DNA of 64,000 nt from Lycorma delicatula. Its lineage: Eukaryota; Arthropoda; Insecta; Hemiptera; Fulgoridae. Each line of letters opens with the position of its first letter. Position 1 is the stretch's first letter. The DNA lies in the NCBI RefSeq assembly GCF_047948215.1, contig NC_134465.1, positions 54,592,341 to 54,656,340 of the forward strand, given 5' to 3'. Positions 13,492 through 27,164 of this stretch are shown in pieces. The position numbers and the translations under genes are program-made. The notes under the pieces were generated by a model, which worked only from the letters and a program-made list of their open reading frames with translations, was not told the origin of the DNA and searched no databases.

Positions 13492-13504
13492 GGGGGGGGG
13501 GGGG
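13492..13504 (+). repeat. G13 homopolymer
   Basis: Thirteen consecutive G in an otherwise very AT-rich stretch. Confidence 0.9.
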
Positions 13505-14704
13505 ATGCCTCAGCTGTATTTGACACATGAACCTTAACCCCTAGCAACAGCCCTGACCTGACCAAAATTATTAAAGAATCTATAAGAACTAGTATCACAG
13601 TGATTGGTTTTCACCACCTATTGAAGGCAATATGAATAACTGTCATAGTTCATAACAGTAAATGTTACTACTATCATAAATGTAACGGTTTTTCACCATA
13701 GAGAATTATTTTTTTAAAAAATCGTGCAAATTGGCTGAAAAGTGAATTATTTAGTAACATCAGTTGACGTTCTTGTACATTGAAAATTATACTTTTGAAG
13801 GTTATGAACCTATTATTTCTATAATTTTACATTTAATGTTTTCAACCTGTAGATGTAAATTACACTTATAAATTGAACTATTTTAACATAAAAAATTTAA
13901 CATTTACTAAACTCACAGTTACTAATATCATTAACTAAAAAGTTAATGCGTTTACAGTTATACAGTAAGGTTAAGTTGTATTCAATGTTATTTAATGTTT
14001 TGGTAATACAAAGAAAATATTTTATTAAACATGATATTTTATCCAACTTTAAATTTTAATATTTTATTCTTTCTTTATATCTTATTTTAAAGACTTACTC
14101 TATAAAAAAATTCCTTACATATTATTTATGAAATGTTTTAACAAAGATAAATTTAGTTTTTATAGCATTATCTTTCATATTCTATTCATGATTTGAGTTA
14201 TAGAAGTTTGACTACAATTTATAAATTTTTACATTAACAAAAAAGGATAAATAATTTCAATAAATTTTATATATAAAATAACATAACCTGCACTGCAGGC
14301 AATTTATAAATAACAACCTATTCATTAAAATATAATACATAATTAACTTTAAGAATTTAATTTAAAGCATTCAATAAAAGATATAGATTGGTTTTTTTTT
14401 TTAACTAACAATTTTTTGATAATGTTTTAATTTATTTGCGCAACTGCCAAAACAAAGTTTGTTCTCATATAATGTAGTAAAGTGAATTTAAAGATTTGTC
14501 CTCTCTTTTACAGCTTTAGGTAAAAGTTTGTACTTATTCACCATATATTACAATAATGAGTGTTCTACGCAGCTACCCGTGTTTACAAAATGCAATTTGT
14601 GATAAAAAAACTGCTATTTTAAAATACTATAGGAATCAACAGTTTTCCCAAGTCTGTATCTAGAGCTTAAAGATACTGTAACCACATCCTTTTGCTATTA
14701 ATAT

Positions 14705-14706
14705 GA

Positions 14707-14748
<42 letters not shown>
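14705..14748. repeat. (AAT)n microsatellite
   Basis: Fourteen or so uninterrupted AAT units. Confidence 0.95.
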
Positions 14749-14750
<2 letters not shown>

Positions 14751-17482
14751 GAATATATACAAAATGATAAATATTTTTAGAAAAACTAGCAGAAAAACCA
14801 AAACACAAGTTATATATTTAATAAATAACAAACAAAAGTCCTATACAACAAACTACAAATATTATTTTTACTTCCACCAAAAGCTTTTAAAGTGTACTTG
14901 CAGGTTTTTAAAATTATTTGCATTCTTTGCAACTAAAAGTAACACAATAAAAATTTGATAATTATGCATTTAACAATTCAATACACTTTTATAATAATTT
15001 TGTTAAGAACAAAAACAATGTAGTTAGAACAGATCAGACAACCACATTCACACAATATTTACGTTGATGTAATTTTAAATACATGACGACCAACTGTTAT
15101 AATTATGCAAATATTAAAAATGCAAAAAAAATAACATGTGAAGTTTTGATTATGGTTATAAATATGATGAATTACATGAGTTCCTGAGAATGGAAATTAA
15201 TTTTGAAAGCACTTGAACGTTTCAAATTCAATTGTTGATAAGCGGTTTTTTATATATTAACTATAATAATAATGCAATACACATTATGTTATAATAAAAC
15301 AAATGTTTTTCTTTTAAATATTATTTTTTTATTCTTTTTTTTAAGTTTATATAAGGTATTTAAAAAAAATATTTGATCATATAATTAGCATAGCATAAAT
15401 ATTCACAATGCTAAAAGATTGATTAACCCATTTGGCTGCCATCCATGAGTTTGATGTGTAATGAAAAATATCTACAATACACAAATGCATTATATCATTC
15501 AAAATTCAGTATCATATATAAATAATATGAAAACAATTGTACTAATTCCTTTCATTAAGAAAAATCCACTTTTAAGGATGAAGGGAAAATTTTTTTCCCC
15601 ATTTTAAACATATACTACAAATATCATTGTTTTCATTCTGTCCTTAAATAAAGTAAAAAGAAGAAATATACTTGATTTTTTATAACATTGAAATCATGTA
15701 CACTTCATGTCAAAATGACTCAATTTCCAAATGTCTGTTGTATTGTGAAAAGTAGAATATCAATGTTAAAAACAGAGAAAAATGTATTTACAAACCTTTC
15801 TGAAGTATATAAAATATTACAAAATATTTTGAAAGATTTAAAAAATTTTTGAAAAGTAATCATAGAAATTAATAATTATTAGAAACAAAAAAGTTACTTT
15901 ACTGAGTGATTAACCAGGAAATACTAATAAAACACCAAATTTGAAAAAAAGGTTTTTTATATTTTTGTTTTACAAAATGTGTTACTATCACTTCAGAAAA
16001 TATGTGCACTTGACTACACATATTTTATAAATATAAAGATTTCATCAGATTTCAAAACAAATTACATCATCTTAAAGATTATTTTACGTTTTATTTAAGA
16101 TATTAGAATTTTATCTTTTACTACTACGTAATAGTTTGTTAATGTAGACTGACCAGTTATCAGAAAAAAAAGAAGAAATGATTTATTTGTCCCTTGTAAA
16201 AGAGGAAAAACAGTTTTCTTCCTCATTTATTTGTCTTACTAAAACAATAAAATCTTAATAAATAAAAATCTTTAACAAATGTATGTTTAGCCACATGTTC
16301 TATCAGATATCATATACATTAATTTAAAACTACAATAAAGGTAACAAAACGTGTCTCATATTTGTATATCATATATATACAAACATAATATGGTTTTACA
16401 AATTGAATAGCACCAAAAAATGGTTAAAATAGCGATTTGAAATATCATAGGTGATAATAGTAAAATGGGTTAGTTTGCGTAAAAATTTGTATTCGTTTGG
16501 TTTTTAATAACAAGCAATTAAATAAGACGCAGAACAGAAAACTCAAAAAGTGGTACTTATTTTTTTCTCTCCATGATAATGTATCTTAAAAAAATTAACA
16601 AAAAATTAAAATTTAATGAAATAATTTAAATCTTATAAATAATTTATAAAAGCACAAAATAATTTATTTTGATAGCTAACGGTTTTATTTTTATAAAGCC
16701 TGAAACTCAAGTGCAAATATTTTTTCGATTAATATAAGCTTAATTTTATATTGGCAGGAAATGGGTTAATTACATACAAACAAACTGCTATGTTACATAG
16801 CTGAATAAAATCAGACTTATCTATCTGTATTTAATGATGAGTCCGAATCTGGTTTGTATTTCATTCATCTTGTAATAAATAGCTGCCACAACTAATATTA
16901 TGATGTTAATCTATTTAAAACAAAAATGTTATTGATGAACTGAAGCATATTCTTGAATGTGACTTATGTATAACTCAAAAATATGACGACAATTTTATTT
17001 ATTAATAAATTCATTTAACAATATTATAAAATAAATTTACAAAAAAAAAAAAAAAAAAATATTGAACTAATTTTCTTGGTTTAATTTATTCTTGTACCGC
17101 ACAATAAAGATTATTTACATATTCAGATGTCTTCTTGTACACTAACCAACTACCATTAACTGGGGTCATCCATCTTCACATAACAGGATGATTCTTATGC
17201 AATATCTGCTGCATAAGAGATTATTGTTAGATAGCCATCTCTTTTATAATAATGGGAAGGCAAGACTTTTTAATACAACTGCAGATTTCTAATTATTTTG
17301 AGAGCGATACAACATCCATAACTGAGGGTTAGAACTGACAGGATAAAACTTGTAGAATATTCATTTCACAAAGTTATTAATGTTGCTTTAGATAGGCAAG
17401 GAAATTTTTTTTTATAATAATTGAAATAAAAGACAGAACTCATGAAGAATCTGGGACTAGAAGTGGAATTTTGAGGTAATTC

Positions 17483-17758
17483 ACCAATTGTAGACTTTTT
17501 TTTCATACCTAGGAGGGTGGACCAGCTAATGTATTGCACATCCTCAGAGGTTGCCTTTGCCTCTAACCTACTGAGACCCCGCAGGACCCGGCTATGCCAT
17601 TCCCCATTGGAGTCGTTCACCCAGTAGGCCGGGACTGGGTCTTTTATATGCCAGCCTCTAAAAATACCCCCACCCTAGGAAAGGATCCAGCCAGGTCTCA
17701 ATCCTGTTTTTTATTACCCACAAACTCAGGGGGACCTCAGTGAACCAATTGTAGACTT
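17483..17758 (-). mobile_element. Short retroposed insertion with 15-bp target site duplication
   Basis: ACCAATTGTAGACTT occurs exactly at 17483-17497 and again at 17744-17758. Between them lie 246 bases of GC-rich sequence that starts on the plus strand with a T-run (the insert's poly(A) on the minus strand). A long perfect duplication plus an A-tail shows target-primed reverse transcription. No tRNA promoter boxes are visible, so this is more likely a 5'-truncated LINE end than a SINE. The minus-strand frame inside (near 17490-17620) is unrecognised. Confidence 0.85.
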
Positions 17759-19756
17759 ATTCCTTTGGAAAATTTACCATAGCAGTTCAGGATCGTCTAT
17801 ATAATGAATGAATGAGTGTATTGTAACTATTATGATTTACTTTGAGAGTGTAATAAATAATATTCAATCCTGCAAACTTAACAGCACCAAAATGAATAAC
17901 TGTCAAATTACCATGTAAGTGCCATAAAATGTTATAAATCTAGTATCTTTCATGTAAGTTATATATTTCTGCAATCATGCAAACATAAGCAGATATCCAA
18001 TTACAGCGATCACATTCCTACAATTTGAATTATTTTTTTATTGAAGAAAATGAAGTTTTTAAAATGAAAAAATACCAGCTTTTATAACACTAATTAAGGA
18101 CTCAAAAAAAAGATTTTTGAGCACTGATTTCATAAATTTGAACTTATATAGAAAATAAATATGTTGTGACCATGAGCCCAGCGTGCAGTTGGATGTAAAA
18201 ATTCCACTGGTTATAGAACTTTTCACCTAGCTAAACACTACCATTAAAGTATAAATATTAGATCTAGAAGAACTGAGTTGAATAGCTAAGTATGATGAAA
18301 ATAAAGATGTCTATCTATGGATTTATAAGTTGTCTAAGAAACTAGGATACGATTTTCTTTTCAATATTGATGTATTCATGTAATGAAAGGCCCTAGAAAA
18401 GTTTTATAGTAGGGTAGTAGAAAAGGATATAGTAGGGCCTTAGAATAATAAGTTAGTGCCTCCAGGCTAAAATGTAAGATCTACATGAAACAAAAAACAC
18501 AACTGGCTGTGGTTAGATGCAGTAGAAGTACTAAGATTTAAAAAACTGTTTTTTTTTTAATCTAATATAACTCATCTCTAATATTTAATATAATTAAGTC
18601 TACATAGGTCTGTATATCATTTATAAGGCATGGAATTACAAGCCCATATCTACTTCAAATTTCTTTTTCTAATAAAAATTAATTTAAATAATTCCTTATC
18701 CTTACCAATAAAAAAAATCTTTAACTTAATATTAATTCATTTTTACTTACCGTTTCAAAAATAAAAAACAAGCAGTATGCATTCAGAAATTTCTTTGGTA
18801 TTAATACTTCAGTATTTCTTTTTATTTTAATACTTACAATACATTATGTATTGTAAGTATTAAAATAAAAAAACCTTGTCTTTGAAGAGTTATCTTACAA
18901 ATGAAAGAAATGTGTTATATTAAACCCTGTTTTTTTTTCTCAAACTTTTCAAACTGCTAGATAGAAAAACAGCTAAACAAGCAATTATAAAGTCTAAACT
19001 GTATTCTATGCTTTCATAAAGCGAATGCGATCTTTTTTGACAGTAAAGACAACCAGCAGTTAACACAGAAATGAAAATTTCCCTCATAATCTTTTTCCAT
19101 CTTGTTATAAATTCAAATAATAAAATTATAAACAAAATCATATTAATGTTAAGTCAAGTAGATAATTCTGTACGAAAAAAGTTGTTTATCTTTCTTCAGA
19201 ACCAAAAAGGTAATATTTTTTAATTTTGACACTTATAGTGAAACCAAATTACTGGATTTTTTTTTAAATACTAAGCAAAAAGTATTATTTTTTTAAATAC
19301 AATTAGGTTTTTCGTTTTTTATAAAACTCATAAAATGAAATTATGGAATGTTTAAACTGTATTAAGTTATGTAGGTGAAAAACAGGATTTTTTATAATTG
19401 CACAGATTTTTAAAAATAAATTTAAACTTATTAATTGAAACTTTTAATAATACAGAAAACAGTTTTAAAGTGGTATTAAAATAACTTTTATCCATCGAAC
19501 ATTTTATATGATATAATTTTTCAAGGGAAAGTTTCATTATTAATTAAAATGTTTAATTTTTAAATATTTCAGTTTAATTTATTTAATTTTTAGTTTCAGT
19601 AGCTAAAGAAAGAATTTCATACATTTGATTCAGTCTTGCGAAAAAACTTGAAAAAAAAAAAAACGAATAAACAATATTTTTATTATTTTGTTCTAATTAA
19701 AAAAAAAGAGAGAAGAGAAAGACTTCTACATAATAAATGATGGCGATTCCATTTAG
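17759..19756. other. AT-rich stretch, nothing recognised except a hairpin
   Basis: The only structure noted is the perfect palindrome at 18819-18871. The minus-strand frame at 18920-19141 shows no motif. Confidence 0.5.
18819..18871. repeat. Perfect 26-bp palindrome with one-base centre
   Basis: TTTTTATTTTAATACTTACA and the next six bases are mirrored exactly after a single T at 18845, ending at 18871. Confidence 0.9.
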
Positions 19757-20390
19757 CTATAAATAAAAACCTGCACAGATAAAAGTATTTTTTTATATAC
19801 AACATACAACTACAGCTTTTAACTAATTTTAGTCGCCAATTAAATTCAAGCATTTGTCATAGCTTTTCACTAATTTACAAATACTTTTTTCATAAAATTC
19901 AGCTGCCTGGGTACCTGTCAACCTTTAATGACATTTTGAAGTTCACTGTCATCATCAAAGTGCTACGACACAAGCAGCTTCTTCAGCAGTCTACAGTGAA
20001 TTTTTGAAGAAACGTAGACGAGCCATTTAGAAGAAATGTTGTGGTGTGCTATCATCTGTTGTTGTTTTTTTGCATGACAATGCTTGTCCTCACAATGCTC
20101 GAAGAACTCAAAAACTTCTGAATCAATTCCAAGGGGGCATTTTTTATCATCCCCCTTACAGATGAACTTCAAAATGCTGTGAAAGGTTCGGCTAGGTACC
20201 CAGGCAGCTAAATTTTATGAAGAAGGTATTTGAAAATTAGTGAAACACTGTGACAAATGTTTACATTTAAATGGCAACTACGTTGAGAAATAGTTAAAAG
20301 CTTTAGTTTTAAGTTGTATTTAATAAAATATTTTTATTTTTTGCAGGTTTTTTATTTATAGGCAAAAAGAGGCTACTTTCTGAACCGCTC
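19757..20390. mobile_element. Mariner relic rearranged into a foldback
   Basis: In the centre the plus strand reads FLHDNACPHNARRTQKLLNQ then GGIFYHPPY, the mariner DD34D block up to the third motif. The right arm continues as KFYEEGI.KLVKHCDKCLHL and NGNYVEK, the mariner C-terminus. The left arm (about 19757-19945) is an inverted copy of that same 3' end (about 20160-20370): GGTACCCAGGCAGCT at 20198 mirrors AGCTGCCTGGGTACC at 19901, and matching runs on to the CTATAAATAAAAACCTGCA ends. So one 3' end has been duplicated head to head. Stops make it dead. Confidence 0.75.
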
Positions 20391-23300
20391 TCGTAATTTA
20401 AGTTATATATAAATATAAACAAAAATATTTACTAATAAAATAATATACATCAGGCCACATTAATACATTTTTGTGAAAAAACACAACATACTTATTAATT
20501 ATAAAACATTATGGAATATTTAACTTTTAACTATGTATAATACATATATAGTTAGTTAAACATTGATGTCTTTTTATTAAGAAATATAGAATAGAATATT
20601 TATTACCTTTGTATAGAGAAAAAAAATAAGAAAGGGTAAAAAAAATAAGCATAAAGCTTATAAACATTCATTTTAAGTTTAACAATAATTTTAATTATTT
20701 AACAATAGATATTACACTTAAATATAACAATAGATATTTGATTTATACATAACAATTCATTTACCCTGATTTAGATCATATGAATTTTTTTAAATTAAAT
20801 TATTTACCTCATAAAATATCATTTATTTATAATAATGTGATAAGACACATATTCTCAAATATAATGTGATACATTTTTTATTAAAATGTCAGCAAAGAAT
20901 TATCAAGTAAAAAAAAAAAATTGTGTATGTCTGTACCTTAAATACCAGTGTATATAAAACTATTACAATTAGACAACTTTTTGGAAGCTTTAAAATGAGA
21001 GTTATGCCTAATGGATATATTTTTTCAGAACAGTCATTATAACAGAGATGAAACTACTTAAAATATATAAAGCTGGTAGAAGTGTTATAATCATGTCAAC
21101 AGGAGTATTCAGATAAAATTAGATAATTTAATATGAAAAACAACTACTTGAAATGGGTTATTATTTTATAATGCACCTAAAATTGATGAAAACTGCACCT
21201 AAACTGTGTCTTCGGTAAAAGTGGATAAACAATTCTATATACCTATATTTTAAGTTATTTTTTTGATGATACAAAGACTGGGCATGAATTAAAGATGACT
21301 ATTTTAATACTTTATATTGTTTACTTTATGGAGTTCAAAATTATTGTATCATAACAAAATTTCTTACAGATAGACTTTCATTATTAAACACTACTAACAT
21401 AAAGATGATTTTTTTCCAGAATAAAAGTAAAATTCCAGCTAAGCCTAAGCCCAAAAATTAAATAAATTATTAAAATATAATTAATGATGAAATTTACAAA
21501 AAAAATTATTTAATAAAATATTAAAAGCAAAGATTATATTTTTACGAATACATTTTCCAAATAAATAATAATAATAATAATAGATTATATCAAAAAATAT
21601 TTACATTAAGCAAAGACAGTAAACCAAATTGGTTCAGGGAAACAGAAAATGGCTTGAAAAAATTAAATATTTTTGTTGATGATATTTTAGAAAGAAACTT
21701 ATTTAGGAAGAAGATTTATAATTTTAAACTCTGGAAAATTGAAAGAATGAAAAGAAACATTATAGAAGAACATCATGAAAAACTGATAATTAGAATGCCA
21801 GAGATGCAGAGAAAACACGGGAATAAAGAGTCTTAAATGCAGTCCATAGTTTTTTCCCCAGCCTCCAAGAACTGGACCTGCAATCAAACTCTGTTAATGA
21901 TAGGAAAAACAGGTAAATCCAAATTTAATAAAACATCGCAAAAGTACCTTAATAAGAAAATTCAATAAACATGAAAAATGATAAATCCTACATTTGGTGG
22001 CTGAAAACTGGTAAAATAACTCCTTTTAAAATTCTATCAAAATTAATGCAACAATGAGCAACACCTATTTTATCAGAAATTTTCTAATTTTAAGCTATTT
22101 CTTCTTCATTTGTTAGCTGTGAGACTGGTTCACATCGGCTTTTTACAGGTCCTGGTTCTGTTCTTAACATTTTACTTTCAATTATCATTAGCTATCTTAT
22201 TGACATTTGTCTAATTATCCTAATACAGATTTATCTATAATTCTTTGGCATCAATGTGATGAATAATTACTTAGATTTTGGTTGGTAAAAAAAATAACTA
22301 AAAATCTCTATTGTTATTTTATTTATAAATGTATAAAACTACTACTGTACATTAGTTAACTGTAGAAATTAAACTCTGATCTCAAATTTAAATTTATCAT
22401 TTTTTGATATGAAAAGTTTTAAATTTCAATGTTGCTAGAATTTTTTAATAAAATATTTACTTTGGAGAATCAAAAAATGATCATATTTCCAATTTTATAT
22501 AAAACATCTATTTAAAACAATCTTTCCAGAATCCTTTAATTTTACACTTTTATAATTTTTTCAATTATTTATTTCTATATCTGAAAATGTAAGAAAAATT
22601 ATAGCTGCATTCAAACAAAATATTTCTCTGAGAAACTCCATTTTAAAGCTGAAAAATTTTACTTTCACCCCTTGTTGAATTTAAAATTTTTACTTCAATT
22701 ATTTGTGTTAAATACACAAATGAAAAAAACCTTATACTGAAATTGCTTATAAAAAAAAACCCAAAATGTTAAAAATGAGAAGGTACAACATATTGAATCA
22801 AAATAATGATGCGATTAGGAGCATAGTGAACGAACAAAGTAACTATTTGAATCAGTAAAAGTATAGAAATACTGATATGAAGTATAATCATTTAAACAGT
22901 GTATTTTATCAAATAGGAACAATTTGATTAAGAAAAAATGGAATAAATGTTAAGAAAAAAAGATATATTTCATACTTCATAATAAATAACAATGAAAAAT
23001 TGTTTACTGCTAAAAGTGCAATGATAATTTTATGCAGCTTTATTAAACACTTTATGTTTTAAATAAATATTATGATTAAGAAATTTGATAATTAAATATA
23101 AATATATATATGTGTCACATTATATTTGAGATTGTATTTCATGGGAGTACAAAAACATATGAATAATAATAATAATAGTAATTAAACAAATAACCTAAAA
23201 AATTAAACAAAACTAGAAATTAAAAGAAATAAAATAATAACATATTATTGATAATAAAAATAATCTAACTACAATTAAATGTAATAATATTAATGATTAA

Positions 23301-24090
23301 TATTATTTGGTAAAGTTAAGCGATATAAATTTCTAGTGTAACATTTTTAGGTACTGAAAAATTAACAGAAAATTATAATCTTTATTATAATAAATTAATT
23401 AACATAATAATATTAATAATTATTATTACTGCTGTTAATAATAATATACTAAATATTAAAAAAAAAATTATAGTTATTTACAGAACTAACTTAATGTAAT
23501 GAAAATAATAATATTATAAACAAAGTAACTATGTATATACGTAGCATAATAGAATATTACATATAATATTAATCTTATCAGGCCTTTATAACAATAAATT
23601 TGTTAAATTTATTAGGTACTGAATACTGTCAATCACTATAATTAAATATATAAATTATTTATCTTAATTTTTAATTTAGGCCAAAAGTAAAATAACTAAT
23701 TAAATACGCAATTTTCAATTGTTCTTTAATAATTATATCCTGCACTATTGCAAGAAATATAAAAGCTATTTATGATTTTATGGAAACGCTACATTTTAAT
23801 TTTTTTTTTAAGATATAGCACACAATTCTGACCTAATGTTGTATAACTGTATAATATATAGGATTAGAAAATATATGTCACTGTATATATTAATTATAAA
23901 CAGTTTTGTTGCTTTGAACAGGTTCAAATTGATAAAATTAATAATATCAAATGATAGTGTGATAAGTAAGGAAGCAAGGGAGAGAAAATTATGAATCTAA
24001 AAAGAAAAAAATGAGAAATAGCATCAATGATAAGAATTTTTCAAACAGAGCTATAAGTTCAAAATCAAGAAATTTGCAGGAAATAAAATA
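20391..24090. other. AT-rich stretch, nothing recognised
   Basis: The small frame pair at 21654-21887 has no motif. Several AAT/ATT-rich patches (21567-21583, 23163-23180, 23400-23450). Confidence 0.5.
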
Positions 24091-24099
24091 AGAAGTGGA

Positions 24100-24800
24100 A
24101 CAACAGACGTTCTGAATGAACAAGGGGATGATAGGCTGCTATTATATCTGACAATCCCTAAGTCCAGGGATATAAATACTGCTGAGGGTCAGAGAAAGAG
24201 TGAGTGTGATAATCAGAGCATAAAAGTGAAGAGTGTATTCTGTTACATAGTAAAAGTGGAAAAGTATGTTATTCTGTGATTAAAATAGTGCAAGATACTA
24301 TTTGTGAGCTCACTATGAGTAGAGTATAGTCATTATTTTTAGAAGTGTAATCTAATTCTCTTTTGTAAATAATTCTAGGATGAATTTTGTATCAGTTATA
24401 AAATCTGTGTTAATTTTCTTTAGTTATTGTAAATTTCAAAGTAGAATCAGAGAATAATTGTTTGTGGTGTATAACTTCTTTCGTAAATGAGATACTAAAG
24501 TGTAAATAAATTTTCTAAAGGGTAAATTTGCTGGCCTTCAAGGCGCTAGTGGTAGCATCTTGGCCTTTCATCTGGAGATACCGATTTCAAATTCCGGTCA
24601 AGCATGGTATTTTAAATACGCTACAAGAATTACATTTCATATTTCTATGCACAAGCTTTGAGTTTCTGTACTGAATTTCATCAAGTAAAAAAAAAAAACG
24701 AATTTATAACAATAATGTGTGTAATCTCTCAATATCCTTTTTTTCGAACCAATAATGCACAAAACTGGTGACAGTAATGGGACATTGAGAGATTTACAGT
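24100..24800 (+). mobile_element. Possible LTR remnant with primer-binding site
   Basis: A TATAAATA box at about 24172 is followed by a purine-rich GAGGGTCAGAGAAAGAGTGAG start-like patch, an AT-rich stretch, and at about 24764-24783 the phrase TGGTGACAGTAATGGGACAT. That phrase resembles a decayed tRNA-Arg-type primer-binding site (TGGCGACCGTGA..), which follows the 5' LTR of many insect Gypsy-type elements. No gag or pol is visible downstream and no second LTR was found, so this is tentative. The SINE at 24537-24692 lies inside it. Confidence 0.3.
24537..24692 (+). mobile_element. tRNA-derived SINE, family B
   Basis: An A-box-like GCGCTAGTGGTAGCATC and a B-box-like GATTTCAAATTCCGGTC are spaced as in a tRNA gene. 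They are followed by CATGGTATTTTAAATACGCT and an A-run near 24690. It shares GTGGTAG.ATC, CCTTTCAT and GGTCA..C/T..GG.ATTTT with 31625-31795. Polymerase III promoter boxes are diverged, so it is an old copy. Confidence 0.7.
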
Positions 24801-27164
24801 TTAAGGATTATAAATGTTTAAGTAGCTAATAGTTTTATTTATTTGTTTAATTTGGTTGTTGCTTTTGTGTAATTTACTTTATAATTTCATTTTAGTTTAA
24901 ATTTTAATAACAGCAATCATTCTTCTGTTCATTCAAGCCAGTTTCAGAACAGCTATATCCACCAGTGCCATTTTATTTTCACGAATTCTTTTGATTTCTG
25001 TTGTTATTTCTCAATTCTTTTCTTTTTTAACATATTTCTCTGTTTACATTTTTCATTTTCTTGTTCTCCCTTTCTTGTTCTCAGATTTCCATTTCTAGAA
25101 ACTTCTCTATTCATCGAATTGATAATGTTATACACTACGAATTCTATTATTGAATACAGTATTTAATTCCAATATCTTATTACTATTTTTTAAGGGATCT
25201 AGCACTTATAGTTGAAAAGTACTGACAATGGACTGACAACATTGTTCATTTAAATTTTTTTGAATTTTTTAATCTCCAAAAATATTTATGATTATATAAT
25301 ACAGAAAAGTGGCACAATTTTTATCAAATACGTGAAGGAGAAATATGAATAATAATTATTAAAAACTATAAGTTAACTGCTGCTCACTTAGTTTTATTTT
25401 TAAGAATAAAGCCTAAGGCAATATAGATCTATTATAATTTTTATTCATGTAACTTATTCACTATTTTTCACACACTGTTCTTAAAAACTGAGTATGAATA
25501 TATACAAATGTTCAAAGATATTAAAATTAATTCAGGTAATTAAAAAAAATGCCATTGTAATAAATTTGTTATCAAGACAATTCATATTTGTAAAGAAAGT
25601 TAAGAAAAAATACATTTTGTTATGTTGGCAATATGTTTATATATTTGATAAATAAGTAAAACTAATAATTAAGTTAAAATAATAATTTTTTAAAATTAAC
25701 AAACTAATTTCTTTATACAAATTATACTTGAACTCATAGATGTTGATAAATCATCACTATTTTTGAAAGTTCTCGGTTGAGAATATTTTGTCAGTTGTTC
25801 TTTAGACATTTAACAATGAGATAGAATATATCTTTTGTAGAGTACACAAATACTTTGAAATTTTTATTTTTTGTTTTCTTCTGCAGCAAAAAAAATACAT
25901 ACAGCACACGATTACATGAAAACCATACTGAAATGATCAGCTTTACAAACTTTTGTTGTAGATAGGCAAGATGCATAAGTTTCTGTTTAATACGATGCAC
26001 ACAGATAATAAACAAAAAAAAAAAAAATGTACAATTAACAATTATATAACAAAAAGTCAAAAGAGTGCACTAGACTAATGTCTTTAGTCAAATCCAAGAG
26101 AGGTTAAGTGTAAAGAGATAATGTATGTTTCAGAAAGATTAACTAGTGTATAAAAAAAATTAATATTATGAAAGTTTTGACTTACAATGAATTTATGAAA
26201 CAGCGCTATTGGTAATGACAACAAAGATATATATATATATATAGATGTTTCCTTTTGATTTATTAATTATTAGAATGTTTATAAGTATATTATAAAACTA
26301 TAACTTAAAATTACAATTATTACTAAAATATGACATGATTTACTGGTTTGTTTTTTCATACAACTTATTGGATACAGCGATTTAATTGCCATAAATTCTT
26401 CAAAAGTTGAATAAAAGTACAGCAGATTATAATGTTTAGTATTCTAATTTATCTATTTAGCTGAAAAACTAAAAAAAAAAAAATAAATCAGTCTTATATA
26501 TAATTAAATTATTATTTTTATTAATACTGTATGAAAAAAGATTGATGGAATGTATTACATTCCAAAATGTATGGTTTACAATTTTTAAATTTCAATCTAA
26601 AATTGCACTTTGTCTTTTTAATTAATAAAATGGAATGAAACTGGAATGAAAGATAAATTTTTTTCATTAAAAAAAAAATAATAAAAAACAAAAATAATAA
26701 TACAAATGAATATTAATTCCTGCCATTTGTGGTGTTGAAGAGTAGAGATTATTCAATTATTTTCACTAATATGATTTGTTTTATTAATTTTTCTTTCAAT
26801 TTGTTAGGTTAAGAAGTTATTTAATTAAAACCTTCTTTTTAAACACATTACTTATCTGTGAATTTAAATAATTTTCTTTTTTATTAAAAAAAAAAATTGG
26901 AGATGATATTTTTGAACTATAGTAAATGATTAAAAATTACAAATTATAACCTGATTTCAATGTAAATTATTACCCCTGAGATCTACTTTAATCCTTACAA
27001 ATGTTAATATCAACTGTACAGAGATTATAATCTATACAGAGATTTCCACTTAAAAAAAAAAACAAATGTGTTTGTTTAGTAAAATATTCTATTTTTTAAA
27101 GTATTTTAATATTGTTTAATAAAAAATTATCTAAAATCTCAGCTATAAAATTATTTTTTTCTTA
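24801..27164. other. AT-rich stretch, nothing recognised
   Basis: Contains a short (TA)n at about 26227-26243. No gene supported. Confidence 0.5.

Larger units (their letters stand above)
12791..17482. other. AT-rich stretch with simple repeats only
   Basis: Apart from the G-run and the AAT microsatellite listed separately, I see no gene or element. A pure A-run of about 19 lies at 17041-17059. Confidence 0.5.

Noticed and set aside
14705..14748. CRISPR-like or satellite array
   Set aside because: Simple AAT microsatellite without spacers.
18920..19141. 73-codon minus-strand frame with a hydrophobic start
   Set aside because: No recognised family and no splice context; likely chance in AT-rich DNA.
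25791..26060. 89-codon minus-strand frame
   Set aside because: Lys/Phe-rich low-complexity translation with no motif.
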